DNA of 64,000 bases, taken from contig CANLSM010000005.1 in assembly GCA_947493745.1 (NCBI GenBank), forward strand, positions 174,980 to 238,979. The letters run 5' to 3'. This document shows, in pieces, positions 27,261 to 36,865 of this stretch (positions are counted from its first letter, which is position 1; each line of letters opens with the position of its first letter). The position numbers and the translations under genes are program-made. Under the pieces are notes generated by a model that saw only the letters and a program-made list of their open reading frames with translations, did not search any database and had not been told where the DNA came from. The DNA comes from an uncultured Paracoccaceae bacterium. Its GTDB lineage: Bacteria; Pseudomonadota; Alphaproteobacteria; Rhodobacterales; Rhodobacteraceae.

Positions 27261-28655
27261 ATGCGTTCAATCGGGTTACGGTTCTTTCTGGTGGGGTTTC
27301 TGGCTCTCCTGATGTTCATCCCGCTTCTTTATGTGGGCGAGATCGTCGGGGACCGGGCAAGCTACAACCGCGACACGGCCCGGTCGATCAGTCAGGAATG
27401 GGGTGGTGCGCAACTGATCAGCGGTCCGCGTCTGATCATCCCGGTCAAAGGCCCGGTGACACGCATCGCCGAGCGCAAGGTGACCGATCCGGTGACATCG
27501 AAAGTCACGACCGAGCAATATGAAGTGACCGAGATCCGCAGGAAATCCGCGATCTATGTCTATCCCGACCGTTTCGACGTGGTTCTGGAAACCGCCACGA
27601 GCGAGCGGAAACGTGGGATTTTCGAGGTTCCGGTCTACTCGGCGAAGGCGGTGATCGAGGGGGATTTCGATCTCGGCGATGTGCAGGCCAGTGTTGCAGC
27701 CGATGAGACCATTCTCTGGGACGAGACCACGCTTGATGTCAGCCTGTCCTCCAACCGTGCGCTTCGCGGCGAGGCCCGGCTGGAGATTGACGGGCAGGAA
27801 CACGCGCTGGAGCCGTTGGCCAATGCAGGCCATGGAACGGGTGGTATCTTTGCGCGGATCGGCAACCCACGCGGCACCGGCGACTTTTCCCTGACGCTGG
27901 GCTTCAACGGGGCGCAATCACTGTCGGTTGCCCCCGTGGGCCGCACCAGCCGCGTCTCGATTGTCAGTGACTGGGCGCATCCCAGTTTCCATGGTACCTT
28001 TCTTCCCGATCGATCCGAGATCAGCGAGGTCGGGTTCTCGGCTGACTGGACGATCCCGCATCTGGCGCGTGCACTGCCGCAAACCTCACGCAGTGACTAT
28101 GAAGACCAGGCCCGGCAGAACGCCTCATTCGGCGTGCGTTTCTATCAGCCCAACGACTTCTATCAGAAGGCTTACCGGGCCGGGCGCTATGGCATCCTTT
28201 TCATCGCACTGACCTTTCTGACCGTTCTGCTGATCGAGGATCGCTCGGGCCGCCCGGCGCATCCGGTTCAGTACATCCTGATCGGCCTCGCACAGACCGT
28301 GTTTGTGCTGCTGATGGTGTCCTATGCCGAGCAGATCGGATTTGGGGCGGCCTATGCGCTTGCCAGCGGGGCGACGATCGGCCTGTTGACGCTCTTCGGT
28401 CTCACGGCACTGAAGCTCGGACGACGGACCTGGGTTCTGAGCATCATGCTGATCGTGCTTTACCTGGTGCTCTACTTCATCCTGCGCAGCACCGACTATG
28501 CCCTGCTCGCGGGCTCCACACTGGCCTTCGCGGCGCTGGCCGGAACCATGTTCTTCACCCGCAACGAGGAATGGTATGGCCCGAAACGGACCGGCAACCG
28601 GTTTGCCGGTCTCTTTGGCCGGAAGCCCCCGCCGGAGCCTGCACCCCAGCAATGA
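27261..28655 (+). CDS. creD: CreD-like inner membrane protein
   Basis: The product is 464 residues. An N-terminal membrane helix (RFFLVGFLALLMFIPLLYVGEIV), a large periplasmic part with GPRLIIPV near residue 55, and the conserved SDWAHPSFHGTFLPD (about 230) and YQKAYRAGRYGILFIALTFLT (about 295-315) are typical of CreD. Five or more helices close the protein, with a proline-rich tail. In enterobacteria CreD belongs to the CreBC envelope-stress regulon and affects colicin E2 tolerance; no creBC genes are visible here, so regulation differs. About 90 bp after the CxxCH gene, with its own GGAG-like ribosome site. Confidence 0.9.
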   Translation: MRSIGLRFFLVGFLALLMFIPLLYVGEIVGDRASYNRDTARSISQEWGGAQLISGPRLIIPVKGPVTRIAERKVTDPVTSKVTTEQYEVTEIRRKSAIYVYPDRFDVVLETATSERKRGIFEVPVYSAKAVIEGDFDLGDVQASVAADETILWDETTLDVSLSSNRALRGEARLEIDGQEHALEPLANAGHGTGGIFARIGNPRGTGDFSLTLGFNGAQSLSVAPVGRTSRVSIVSDWAHPSFHGTFLPDRSEISEVGFSADWTIPHLARALPQTSRSDYEDQARQNASFGVRFYQPNDFYQKAYRAGRYGILFIALTFLTVLLIEDRSGRPAHPVQYILIGLAQTVFVLLMVSYAEQIGFGAAYALASGATIGLLTLFGLTALKLGRRTWVLSIMLIVLYLVLYFILRSTDYALLAGSTLAFAALAGTMFFTRNEEWYGPKRTGNRFAGLFGRKPPPEPAPQQ

Positions 28656-28663
28656 CACACAAA

Positions 28664-28692
28664 GACGAGCGCCCCTGGAACGGGCGCTCGTC
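28664..28692 (+). terminator. Hairpin after creD
   Basis: GACGAGCGCCC pairs perfectly with GGGCGCTCGTC around a 7-nt loop, 8 bp after the creD stop and ahead of the convergent lipoprotein gene. There is no T-run on either side, so it may act as a two-way boundary or RNA stabiliser. Confidence 0.55.
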
Positions 28693-28758
28693 AGCTTTGG
28701 AACCTTGGAGGTTCAGTGTGTGCAGGCAGAGGAAGGCCGGTTGGTCATGCAGTCCCGC

Positions 28759-29154
28759 TCACAATCCGGCGGGGTTGCCTGCCAACAGAACGGAGCGGTC
28801 CGTGATCTCCCCATCCTTCACCCAATTGATCTGGTCGCCGCGCTGGTACATCGTGACGCAGCGCTCCTTCCCTTTGCCGAGCCGCGTCCAGCGGCGGCAG
28901 TACCGGTCGCCCTTGATCCGCCAGAGACCGGTATCCGGCCGGTCGTTATAGGTGATGTCCATTTTGCTGGCCGAGCGGTAATGGATCACGTAGCTGCCCG
29001 TGCGATCGGTGCCGCGAAGTGAGTTTCCGACCAGCGTGCTCCGGATCTCGGACCCTGTCATCTGGGTAAAGCCGGGCGGGTTGGGGCCGTCTCCGGGTCT
29101 TGTACAGGCGCCGAGCGTCAAACCGGCCAGTCCGGCAAAAATGAGGGTCTTCAT
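28759..29154 (-). CDS. Small outer-envelope lipoprotein
   Basis: The product is 131 residues from ATG 29154. MKTLIFAGLAGLTLGAC is a lipoprotein signal with lipobox LGAC. The mature protein reads PPGFTQMTGSEIRSTLVGNSLRG, then a beta-rich domain with KMDITYNDRPDTGLWRIKGDRYCRRWTRLGKGKERC and WVKDGEITDRSVLLAGNP, a pattern I associate with small secreted proteins that have a GSEIRxTLxGNTLxG opening. Function unknown. It lies downstream of the subtilase on the same strand, about 70 bp apart. Confidence 0.82.
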   Translation of the reverse strand: MKTLIFAGLAGLTLGACTRPGDGPNPPGFTQMTGSEIRSTLVGNSLRGTDRTGSYVIHYRSASKMDITYNDRPDTGLWRIKGDRYCRRWTRLGKGKERCVTMYQRGDQINWVKDGEITDRSVLLAGNPAGL

Positions 29155-29224
29155 GGGTCGTCTCCGTTGCTGTTTGATGTGACGACAACGGATGGCGCGG
29201 AGATCTATTCCGGATTTTTTGCAG

Positions 29225-30511
29225 TTATTTGCAGGCGCGGGCCTGTAGCAGGCCAAAACCGAACTGGCGGTCGCGTCCTTTGGGTCCGATGTCCCTTGCT
29301 GTCTGTGAAAGCCAGGATCTTGCACTGCCGATATCGCGCACCTGACCTGCCTGATGTGCCGCCATGATCTCGGCCGTGACAAGGGGGGCCGCGAAGCTTG
29401 TCCCGGTCCAGAGCGCGCCCGCCTGATCCTGCAGATCGGCCCCCCAGACACCGACGCCGGGGGCGGCAATATCCACGTAAGAGCCCTGGGAATTGTGCCG
29501 ATAGGCCCGGCCCCGGCTGTCGACGGCAACCACCGCCAATACGTCTTCATAGGCTGCCGGATAGCGCGGGCCGCCACGCGCGCCACCATTGCCGGCAGCC
29601 GCGATCATGATCGTGCCTTGTGATGCCGCACGTTCGGTCGCGTCCTGCAAAAGCGCGTTGCCCGGACCCGCAATCGAGAGGTTCACGACAGGCACCCGGT
29701 TTTCCGTCATCCAGTCGAGCGCCGCGACCAGATCGATCGCGTCCGCCACCTCCTGCCGTGTTGCGGCGGAAAAGACGGCCGCAGAGAACAGCTGGACACG
29801 CGAGACGAGTCCCGCGCCTTCCGGCCCCTGACCGATGAGGATGCTCGCCACGGCTGTGCCATGGGCGCCGGGCCCGGCGCTGCTCACGAAGTTTCCCCGG
29901 ACGATGCGGGCCTGACCATAGGAACCATGATCTGCGATGGCCGTGTCGATGAGACCGATCTTGCCGCCGCGCACACAGGCGGCGACGGGCAGGCCCGAGA
30001 CCTGCCTCGCATAGACCTCGCTGCCCTGACCGGGACTGTAGAGATGGGACAGATCGACAATCGCCTCGGGCGCTATTGCGCGCGCCTGCTCAACGGCGCG
30101 GCGGGGCGTGCTGCGGCGTGGGATGGCGAAGCGGGCCACGATGCCCGAGGACGTGCGGCGGCTTCGAATGACGCGAAAACCAGCGGATTGCAGGGCGGTG
30201 AACCCCTCATCGCCGAGCCGGGATACCGAGATCTCGCCCCGGCGGAACCGATCGCCATCATCTCGGCGATCCTCGTTGAGCCTCAACTCACGCCGATCGT
30301 CGTCGTCATCATCATCGTCGTCCCGGTCGTCGTCATCATCATCGTCGTCGTCGCTGTCATCATCATTATCATCATCATCGTTATCATCGTCATCGTGATC
30401 ATCCGCCCAGGCCCTGCCGCCTGCGAGATCGAAGTCACCCAGATCGGGCAGGCCCGTCATGCCGAATGTCACGGTCAGAAAGATCAGGAGCGTTTGGGAA
30501 CGCAGCGTCAT
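29225..30511 (-). CDS. S8 subtilisin-like serine protease with poly-Asp tract
   Basis: The product is 428 residues. A signal peptide ends near AWA36; residues 37-72 contain 31 aspartates. The peptidase S8 domain shows Asp189 (GLIDTAI), His217 (AHGTAVAS), oxyanion Asn308 (AAAGNGG) and Ser372 (GTSFAAP), so the catalytic set is intact. The part from 75-180 can serve as an inhibitory pro-domain. It would act outside the cytoplasm; the aspartate run may bind calcium or keep the mature N-terminus soluble, which is inference. The gene is divergent from an ECF sigma factor gene 134 bp away, suggesting the sigma factor controls it. In other proteobacteria similar S8/ECF/anti-sigma neighbourhoods occur. 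Confidence 0.9.
   Translation of the reverse strand: MTLRSQTLLIFLTVTFGMTGLPDLGDFDLAGGRAWADDHDDDDNDDDDNDDDSDDDDDDDDDRDDDDDDDDDRRELRLNEDRRDDGDRFRRGEISVSRLGDEGFTALQSAGFRVIRSRRTSSGIVARFAIPRRSTPRRAVEQARAIAPEAIVDLSHLYSPGQGSEVYARQVSGLPVAACVRGGKIGLIDTAIADHGSYGQARIVRGNFVSSAGPGAHGTAVASILIGQGPEGAGLVSRVQLFSAAVFSAATRQEVADAIDLVAALDWMTENRVPVVNLSIAGPGNALLQDATERAASQGTIMIAAAGNGGARGGPRYPAAYEDVLAVVAVDSRGRAYRHNSQGSYVDIAAPGVGVWGADLQDQAGALWTGTSFAAPLVTAEIMAAHQAGQVRDIGSARSWLSQTARDIGPKGRDRQFGFGLLQARACK
30296..30403 (-). repeat. GAY trinucleotide tract coding 31 Asp in 36 codons
   Basis: Imperfect GAC/GAT repeats broken by single Asn, Ser, His and Arg codons. On the plus strand it reads as GTC/ATC runs. Mixed GAC and GAT limit slippage, but in-frame length changes between strains are likely. 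Confidence 0.9.
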
Positions 30512-30645
30512 CGCTTGGCCTCCGGTGGCTGTGCTTGGCTTGAAAACGGTTCGTCGCGCGTTTCATTCCGCCCTTTCCCTGAATAATTTGGAATAGAACC
30601 CGCAAGCAACCGTTGTATGGTCAGAAAAAGTAATCCGAGCAAAAT

Positions 30646-31149
30646 ATGACCAGTCAGTTCCAGTCCGATCTCATCCAACTGATCCCGCGATTGCGCCGGT
30701 TCGCCCTGAGCCTTTGCGGCAGCCAGACGGATGCGGATGATCTTGTGCAGGCGGCTTGTGAGCGGGCGTTGAAGAATGCTTCGCGGTTTCGCGAGGGAAC
30801 CCGGATGGACAGCTGGCTTTACCGCATCATCCAGAACCTGTGGCTCGATGATCGCCGCAAGGGTCAGGTGCGGGGCACCAATGTGGATCCCGAAGACGCC
30901 GGTCTGTCCGATCAGGGCCGCGGCTCGCGCGAGGCGGAGGACCGGATGATGCTCGCCACCGTGCGCGGCGCAATGGACCAGTTGCCCGAGGGTCAGAAAC
31001 TGGCCCTCTCGCTGGTTGCGATCGAGGGTCTGACCTACAAGGAGGCTGCCGAGACGCTCGACGTGCCGGTCGGCACGGTGATGAGCCGATTGTCGAGGGC
31101 GCGAGAGGCGCTCATGCCGCTGGTCTCCAGCACAGCGAGGAGGCAGTGA
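30646..31149 (+). CDS. ECF sigma factor
   Basis: The product is 167 residues with only regions 2 and 4. Region 2 is at about 5-70 (LRRFALSLCGSQTDADDLVQAACERAL, then FREGTRMDSWLYRIIQNLWLDDRR), region 4 at about 110-160 (LALSLVAIEGLTYKEAAETLDVPVGTVMSRLSRAREAL). It directs RNA polymerase to stress-type promoters. The next gene encodes a membrane anti-sigma factor that overlaps the stop (TGATG). The divergent subtilase gene is the natural first candidate target. Confidence 0.93.
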   Translation: MTSQFQSDLIQLIPRLRRFALSLCGSQTDADDLVQAACERALKNASRFREGTRMDSWLYRIIQNLWLDDRRKGQVRGTNVDPEDAGLSDQGRGSREAEDRMMLATVRGAMDQLPEGQKLALSLVAIEGLTYKEAAETLDVPVGTVMSRLSRAREALMPLVSSTARRQ

Positions 31150-31904
31150 TGAGCGACCGTATGGACAAGGAAACACTCGCGGCCTTTGCCGATGGCGCGC
31201 TTGAGCCGGAGGAGGCTGCCCGCGTCGTGATGCATCTGGCCGATTGTCCGGAAGATCAGGCCTATGTGGATGATCTCATGGCGCTCTCGGAAATGCTTGG
31301 AAGGGCCTATGATGCCCCGATGCATGAGCCTGTGCCGGACGCGATCCGGCAGACAGTCATGGGGCCGGCCGCAACGCCGGAGGCGCCGTCAAACGTGGTG
31401 GCTTTCCGTCCGGGACGGCAGGCCGTTGCCGGTTTCCTCGGTGGCGCGATTGCGGCGGGTCTTGCGGCCTTCCTGATCCTGAGCCCGTCCACATCGGAGC
31501 CTGCTCTCTTTCTTGCCGAGGGTCCCGTATCGGATCGCAGCCCCGCCCATACCGCGCTGACCGATCTGGCCTCTGGCGAGACACAGCTTCTCGCCGATGG
31601 GGTCGAGCTTTACATGCTCGCGAGCTTCGCCAACCCTGCGGGCGGCTACTGCCGGGAGTTTGAGGTCATTCAGGATCAAAGCAGTGATGCCGAGATCGGG
31701 CTGGCCTGCAAGACACCGGACGCAGATCTGTGGACGGTCACCGTCGCAAGTGCCCTGACAGTGGACCAGACGGCGGAGGTCTTTGTTCCGGCAAGTGGCG
31801 CGGATCTCGCGCCGATCACCGCCTATCTCGATGAGATCGGTGCGGGCGAAGTGCTCAGCCGGGAGGCCGAAGAGCAGGCCAGACAGTCCGGCTGGACGCG
31901 CTGA
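31149..31904 (+). CDS. Membrane-bound anti-sigma factor
   Basis: The product is 251 residues from ATG 31149 (or a GTG one codon earlier). DKETLAAFADGALEPEEAARVVMHLADCPED near the N-terminus is the helical anti-sigma domain with one His and one Cys, a reduced zinc-finger-like motif. One membrane helix follows (AVAGFLGGAIAAGLAAFLIL, about 96-115), then an extracytoplasmic part with two cysteines (YCREFEVIQ, LACKTPD) that may sense envelope or redox state. It should hold the ECF sigma factor inactive until a signal is received. Confidence 0.85.
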   Translation: MSDRMDKETLAAFADGALEPEEAARVVMHLADCPEDQAYVDDLMALSEMLGRAYDAPMHEPVPDAIRQTVMGPAATPEAPSNVVAFRPGRQAVAGFLGGAIAAGLAAFLILSPSTSEPALFLAEGPVSDRSPAHTALTDLASGETQLLADGVELYMLASFANPAGGYCREFEVIQDQSSDAEIGLACKTPDADLWTVTVASALTVDQTAEVFVPASGADLAPITAYLDEIGAGEVLSREAEEQARQSGWTR

Positions 31905-31964
31905 CTGCCGAGCGGGCATAACAACAGTTCAGGTGATGAGGGAACCGGCAAGCGCGGGCTGATG

Positions 31965-32729
31965 CTACACGCCTTGCGCAAAAAGGCGTTTGCATCGCCC
32001 GTGGGCGGTGCGCCATGCGTGATGACCGCTCAACACCTGTAACAGATCGCGAAGCGGCGGCAAGCTCAACCCGATTGCTGCAAGAGCGCCCGCAATCGCC
32101 GCTGTTGAGAATGCATTTGCAAGACCCAGCCAGATGATCAGCAACGCGCTCAACACGGCAATCGTCTCTGGTATCACCTGCGTGAGGTCGGTGACGTGGG
32201 TCCGGATGGCCGAGGGGCCCGGGCGTCTCTGGATGGAGAAGTGTCCAACGCCGCTCAGACCGGCCATGACCAGAAGCGCGTTGAGATACACCGGGCCTAC
32301 GACGATGCCGAAGGTGCGTTCGATGATGAAGAGAACCGCAAGGGTCGCCGGCAACAATATGATGGTGGCCAGAAGTTTCGGCAGACCGCGCCCCACCCAC
32401 TCCCGCAGAAGCGTGACATCATGTTCGCTGTGTGGATGTGTGTCCTTTCGGGCGCGGGCGGGGATCGCCTGGCGGATGTCCTGGGCAAAGGATTGCCCGA
32501 TGGACCTGCCCAGCATCCGCGTTACGTAGCGGCCGATCGCGATCCCAAGAACCGAGAGACCCAGCAGCAAAAGCGGCGTCAGGTCCGGTCGCTCGCCGCG
32601 ATTGGCGAGCATTGCAAAGAGATCTCGTGTCGCGAAGGCGGCACTTGCCGCGAAGGCTGCCTGCCAGAGAATGGCCAGCGTGACGAGCGCCAGTCTCATC
32701 CCCCTGCCATTTGCCAGGACCCCTGGCAT
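31965..32729 (-). CDS. ABC-exporter-like membrane half without ATPase domain
   Basis: The product is 254 residues with about five or six hydrophobic helices. IGRYVTRMLGRSIGQSFAQDIRQAIPARARK followed by SEHDVTLLREWVGRGLPKLLATIILLPATLAVLF resembles the transmembrane domain of type IV (exporter) ABC proteins, where that stretch includes the first coupling helix. No nucleotide-binding domain follows and none is nearby that would match; the MalK-type ATPase upstream belongs to importers. It could be a remnant or a protein that pairs elsewhere. Its start overlaps the hydrolase stop (TGATG), so the two are co-translated. Confidence 0.6.
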   Translation of the reverse strand: MPGVLANGRGMRLALVTLAILWQAAFAASAAFATRDLFAMLANRGERPDLTPLLLLGLSVLGIAIGRYVTRMLGRSIGQSFAQDIRQAIPARARKDTHPHSEHDVTLLREWVGRGLPKLLATIILLPATLAVLFIIERTFGIVVGPVYLNALLVMAGLSGVGHFSIQRRPGPSAIRTHVTDLTQVIPETIAVLSALLIIWLGLANAFSTAAIAGALAAIGLSLPPLRDLLQVLSGHHAWRTAHGRCKRLFAQGV

Positions 32730-33553
32730 CAGTTCAGAAGAAGACGGTCGAGGCCGCCTGTCTCAACGCAATCCGGGAAGCTGTGTGCGCAGCCGGGCAG
32801 CCGCGTCAGGGTGACCTTCGGGGCGATGTCATGGGCGCGCGCCGCTTCGGTCAGCGCGTTGTGATAACGCTCGGCTCGCTCAAGACGGGTGGCTCCCTGG
32901 GTTCGTTCAAGCAGGTCGTTGCGGCGCAGCGCGGCATCCTGCTGATCATCATGCTCACCCACGAAAATCGAGATCGTCAGGCGCAGATAGTCGGGCAAGG
33001 AGCGGAACATCTGCGGGCCCCAGTCGACCTTCCCGCCGGGTTTCGAGGCCAGTCCGTAGGGATAATCGATCGACCCGTCGGGCATCGAGTACCAACCCGC
33101 AGCCGACAGCGACAGCTTTCTGATCTTGTGCGGGAACAGCATCGCAAAGCGATGCGCGAGCTGCGCGCCGCCGGAATATCCGGCAAGATCGAAATGACGG
33201 GTATCGGCCAGCCCATTGTCCCGGACCCGGCCCAGAAAATCGAGCAGGGCAAGGTCGGGGCGGTGCAGATTTGTTATCCGCTGAAAGACCTTCCAGTGCT
33301 CTGCCGGGAAATGCGGGGCGATCACGATACGGCCAAGCGCCTCCGCACGAGGGGCGAGAAGCTCGACCTGTTCGCGCCCATTCCGAGAGATGCCATGAAG
33401 CGCCACGAGCGGGTTTGCGTCCTTGTTGAGGGTTCCCGGCACATAGACCCAGCCACCGATGGATGTGGCGGTCATCTCGGGAAGAACCTGAAGGATATGA
33501 CCTTTGACAGGCCGGTTCGCAGAAGGTGTCAGGGCTTGAGTTTCAGGGCTCAT
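32729..33553 (-). CDS. Alpha/beta hydrolase (esterase-like)
   Basis: The product is 274 residues from ATG 33553; an ATG at 33589 is an alternative. GWVYVPGTL, LVALHGISRNG (oxyanion region) and DLAGYSGGAQLAHRFAMLF with nucleophile Ser in GYSGG show a complete alpha/beta hydrolase; an acid in FVGEHDDQQD and a base His in PGCAHSFPDC complete the triad. No signal peptide. It is in the LacI-malK-permease gene string on the minus strand, 84 bp after the permease, and coupled to the membrane protein gene. Esterase or lipase-like role, substrate unknown. Confidence 0.82.
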   Translation of the reverse strand: MSPETQALTPSANRPVKGHILQVLPEMTATSIGGWVYVPGTLNKDANPLVALHGISRNGREQVELLAPRAEALGRIVIAPHFPAEHWKVFQRITNLHRPDLALLDFLGRVRDNGLADTRHFDLAGYSGGAQLAHRFAMLFPHKIRKLSLSAAGWYSMPDGSIDYPYGLASKPGGKVDWGPQMFRSLPDYLRLTISIFVGEHDDQQDAALRRNDLLERTQGATRLERAERYHNALTEAARAHDIAPKVTLTRLPGCAHSFPDCVETGGLDRLLLN

Positions 33554-33637
33554 TTTTTCAATCCGTTGCTGTGTGTTTCGACAGGACAACGGCGCGGGGC
33601 CGGACTTATTCCGTAGCTGAGCGATTTTTTTGGATGA

Positions 33638-34489
33638 TCAGTGGCTGACTTCGCTCAGGCCCCTGAAAAGCAGGCGCTGCAGGCTGATGATCAGCACAGC
33701 TGGAGGCAGGATTGCGACAACAGCCAGCGCCATTCCCAGATTGCCCGCCTGACCGGCGCGCCGAATGCCGCGGACCAGCGTGAACATGCCCTCGTCACTG
33801 GTGGCAACAAGGATCGGCCACAGATACTGGTTCCAGCCGATCACGAAGAAGATCACGAAGAGCGCGCCGATCATCGGACGGGATGCGGGGATCAGGATGT
33901 CGATGAGAAACCGTATCGGGCCCGCGCCGTCAATCCGGGCGGCCTCCTGCAACTCTTCGGGGATCTGGCGGAAATACTGCCGGAAGAGCAGGGTGCCGAT
34001 CCCGGTGGCCAGAAGCGGCAGCACCACGCCGGAATAGGTGTTGAGCAGTCCCAGCCTGTCAGTAACCAGAAAGGTCGGCAGGAAGCGGGTCTCGACCGGA
34101 AAGAACATCGTGATCACGATGATCCCGAAAAAGAACGAGGCGAAGCGAAACCGGAAATAGACCAGGGCATAGGCTGCGAGCACGCTGGTCAGGCATTTCA
34201 GCCCGGCAAAGCCGATAGCCACGGCCAGCGAGTTGAACAGCATTTCGCGGACCGAACCCCCTTCCGCAAAAAGCGGCTGCCCGGTGGTCAGGCGACCGTA
34301 GACGGTCTGGAACTGATCGCCAGGCAGGATCTGGAGGCCATCTGTTGCGATCGTCAGGTTGCTGTGCGTCGAGGTCATGAAAATGACCAATACCGGCAGG
34401 CTCATCGCGATTGCGCCGACAACCAGAATGGTATGGTCGAGCAGGGTCGTGAGGCGCCTTTGCAAAGCGCTGGTATCGCGTCGTCTCAC
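33638..34489 (-). CDS. MalG/UgpE-family ABC sugar permease, unpaired
   Basis: The product is 283 residues with six predicted helices. EELQEAARIDGAGPIRFLIDILIPASRP is the EAA loop that docks the ATPase, complete and well conserved. The overall sequence (TRFLPTFLVTDRLGLLNTYSGVVLPLLATGIGTLLFRQYF is one part) looks UgpE-like, the glycerol-3-phosphate importer group. No UgpA-type partner or binding protein is adjacent on this strand, and the divergent operon has its own MalF and MalG. It lies 86 bp after malK. Confidence 0.88.
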   Translation of the reverse strand: MRRRDTSALQRRLTTLLDHTILVVGAIAMSLPVLVIFMTSTHSNLTIATDGLQILPGDQFQTVYGRLTTGQPLFAEGGSVREMLFNSLAVAIGFAGLKCLTSVLAAYALVYFRFRFASFFFGIIVITMFFPVETRFLPTFLVTDRLGLLNTYSGVVLPLLATGIGTLLFRQYFRQIPEELQEAARIDGAGPIRFLIDILIPASRPMIGALFVIFFVIGWNQYLWPILVATSDEGMFTLVRGIRRAGQAGNLGMALAVVAILPPAVLIISLQRLLFRGLSEVSH

Positions 34490-34575
34490 TGGGAAATCCC
34501 GGATTGCTGTGCCTGATCTCGTTTGCGGGCAAGGCTAGATCAGAACAGGTAGGCGGGTCGAGAGGTGTTTGCCTG

Positions 34576-35654
34576 TCAGAGGATCCGAAGCCCGGTTTGA
34601 CGGTCAAAGAAATGCAGATCCTCCCTGCCGATCCCGATGCCCACGCTGTCGCCTTTGGCAATGCGCGCCTTTGCGGGCAGCCGGACTGTCGCGTTTCGTC
34701 CGCCAAGATGCGCCGTGACGAAGGTGTCTCCGCCGGTCCGCTCGATGCCTGTGACGCTGAGCGGCTGATCGAGCGTCAGGCCTTCGCCGGTATGTGCATC
34801 CTCGGGCCGGAAACCCAGCAGGATGTCGCGCCCATGCAGGTCGGTCATTGTGCCCAGGTGCAGGGCATTGTCGCCCAAATCAATGCGGGTGCCGGTATCG
34901 GTCGCAGTGGCCTTGCCGGGGATGAGGTTCATCGCCGGTGAGCCCATGAAGCTGGCGACAAAGGTGTTCCGGGGTCGGAAATAGATTTCCTCAGGCGTGC
35001 CGAACTGCTGGATGCGACCTTCGCTCAGAACGCAGATCCGGGTGGCGAGCGTCATCGCCTCGACCTGATCATGGGTTACGTAAACCATTGAGACGCCAAC
35101 GGTTTCATGCAGGCGCTTGATCTCGGCGCGCATCTCGACCCGCAGTTTCGCATCCAGATTGGAGAGCGGCTCGTCAAAGAGAAACAGCTTGGGGTCCCGC
35201 ACCAGCGCGCGTCCCATCGCCACCCGCTGCCGCTGTCCGCCAGAGAGTTCCGCCGGTTTGCGGTCCAGAAGCCGGTCGATCTGCAACACGCCCGATACGC
35301 GGCTCAGCGCGGCAGCCTGATCCGCCCTGGACTGACCCCGGACCTTCAGGCCGAAGGTGATGTTCTCCGCCACGCTCATGTTGGGGTAAAGCGCGTAGGA
35401 CTGGAAGACCATCGAGATGTCCCGGTCCTTCGGCGGCTCATGGGTCATGTTACGCCCGTCGATCAGGATGTCCCCCGCGGCGACGTCTTCCAGCCCGGCG
35501 ATACAGTTCAGCAATGTGGATTTTCCGCATCCCGAGGGACCGAGCAGAACGAGAAACTCACCTTTCGCGATGGACAGCGAGATGTCGTGCAGGACTTCCA
35601 CCTCTCCATAGCTTTTCTTCAGGCGCTCAATAGCCAGAACGGGGGTCTCTGGCA

Positions 35655-35655
<1 letters not shown>
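34576..35655 (-). CDS. MalK/UgpC-family ABC importer ATPase
   Basis: The product is 359 residues. Walker A GPSGCGKST (39-47), Q-loop VFQSYALYPNM, signature LSGGQRQR, Walker B LFLFDEPLSNLD and the switch His in YVTHDQVEAM are all intact; the C-terminal regulatory (TOBE/MalK) domain with LGFRPEDAH follows. It powers sugar uptake, most likely for the MalEFG proteins coded divergently and possibly also for the unpaired permease downstream. TGATG coupling to the LacI gene upstream places it under the same operator. Confidence 0.93.
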
Positions 35656-36702
<1,047 letters not shown>

Positions 36703-36779
36703 TAACAACTACCTCATGGTTGTTCTGTTTGCAAGTATAGGATGTGCGACATCAGGCATGGCCAATAAAAATTGACGTA

Positions 36780-36808
36780 TTGACATGCGTTGAACGATGC
36801 TGTGTATT
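36780..36808 (+). promoter_or_regulatory. Promoter of the alpha-glucosidase/MalEFG operon
   Basis: TTGACA (36780-36785) and TGTATT (36803-36808) with a 17-bp spacer, about 58 bp before the glucosidase start. The -10 box runs into the operator at 36807, so repressor binding would block polymerase. A second TTGACG lies at 36772. Confidence 0.6.
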
Positions 36809-36822
36809 GAAAGCGCTTTCAA
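36807..36822. promoter_or_regulatory. LacI-type operator, glucosidase side
   Basis: TTGAAAGCGCTTTCAA, a perfect 16-bp palindrome with the same 12-bp core as the site at 36691. The two cores are 120 bp apart, which could allow DNA looping, though that is speculation. Confidence 0.88.
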
Positions 36823-36865
36823 GAATTGGAATCAGATTGCATGTCGGACGTGTGAAAGGATCAGG

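Noticed and set aside
30296..30403. GTC/ATC repeats considered as a CRISPR or regulatory repeat
   Set aside because: They are triplet repeats in frame with the subtilase Asp run, without spacers.
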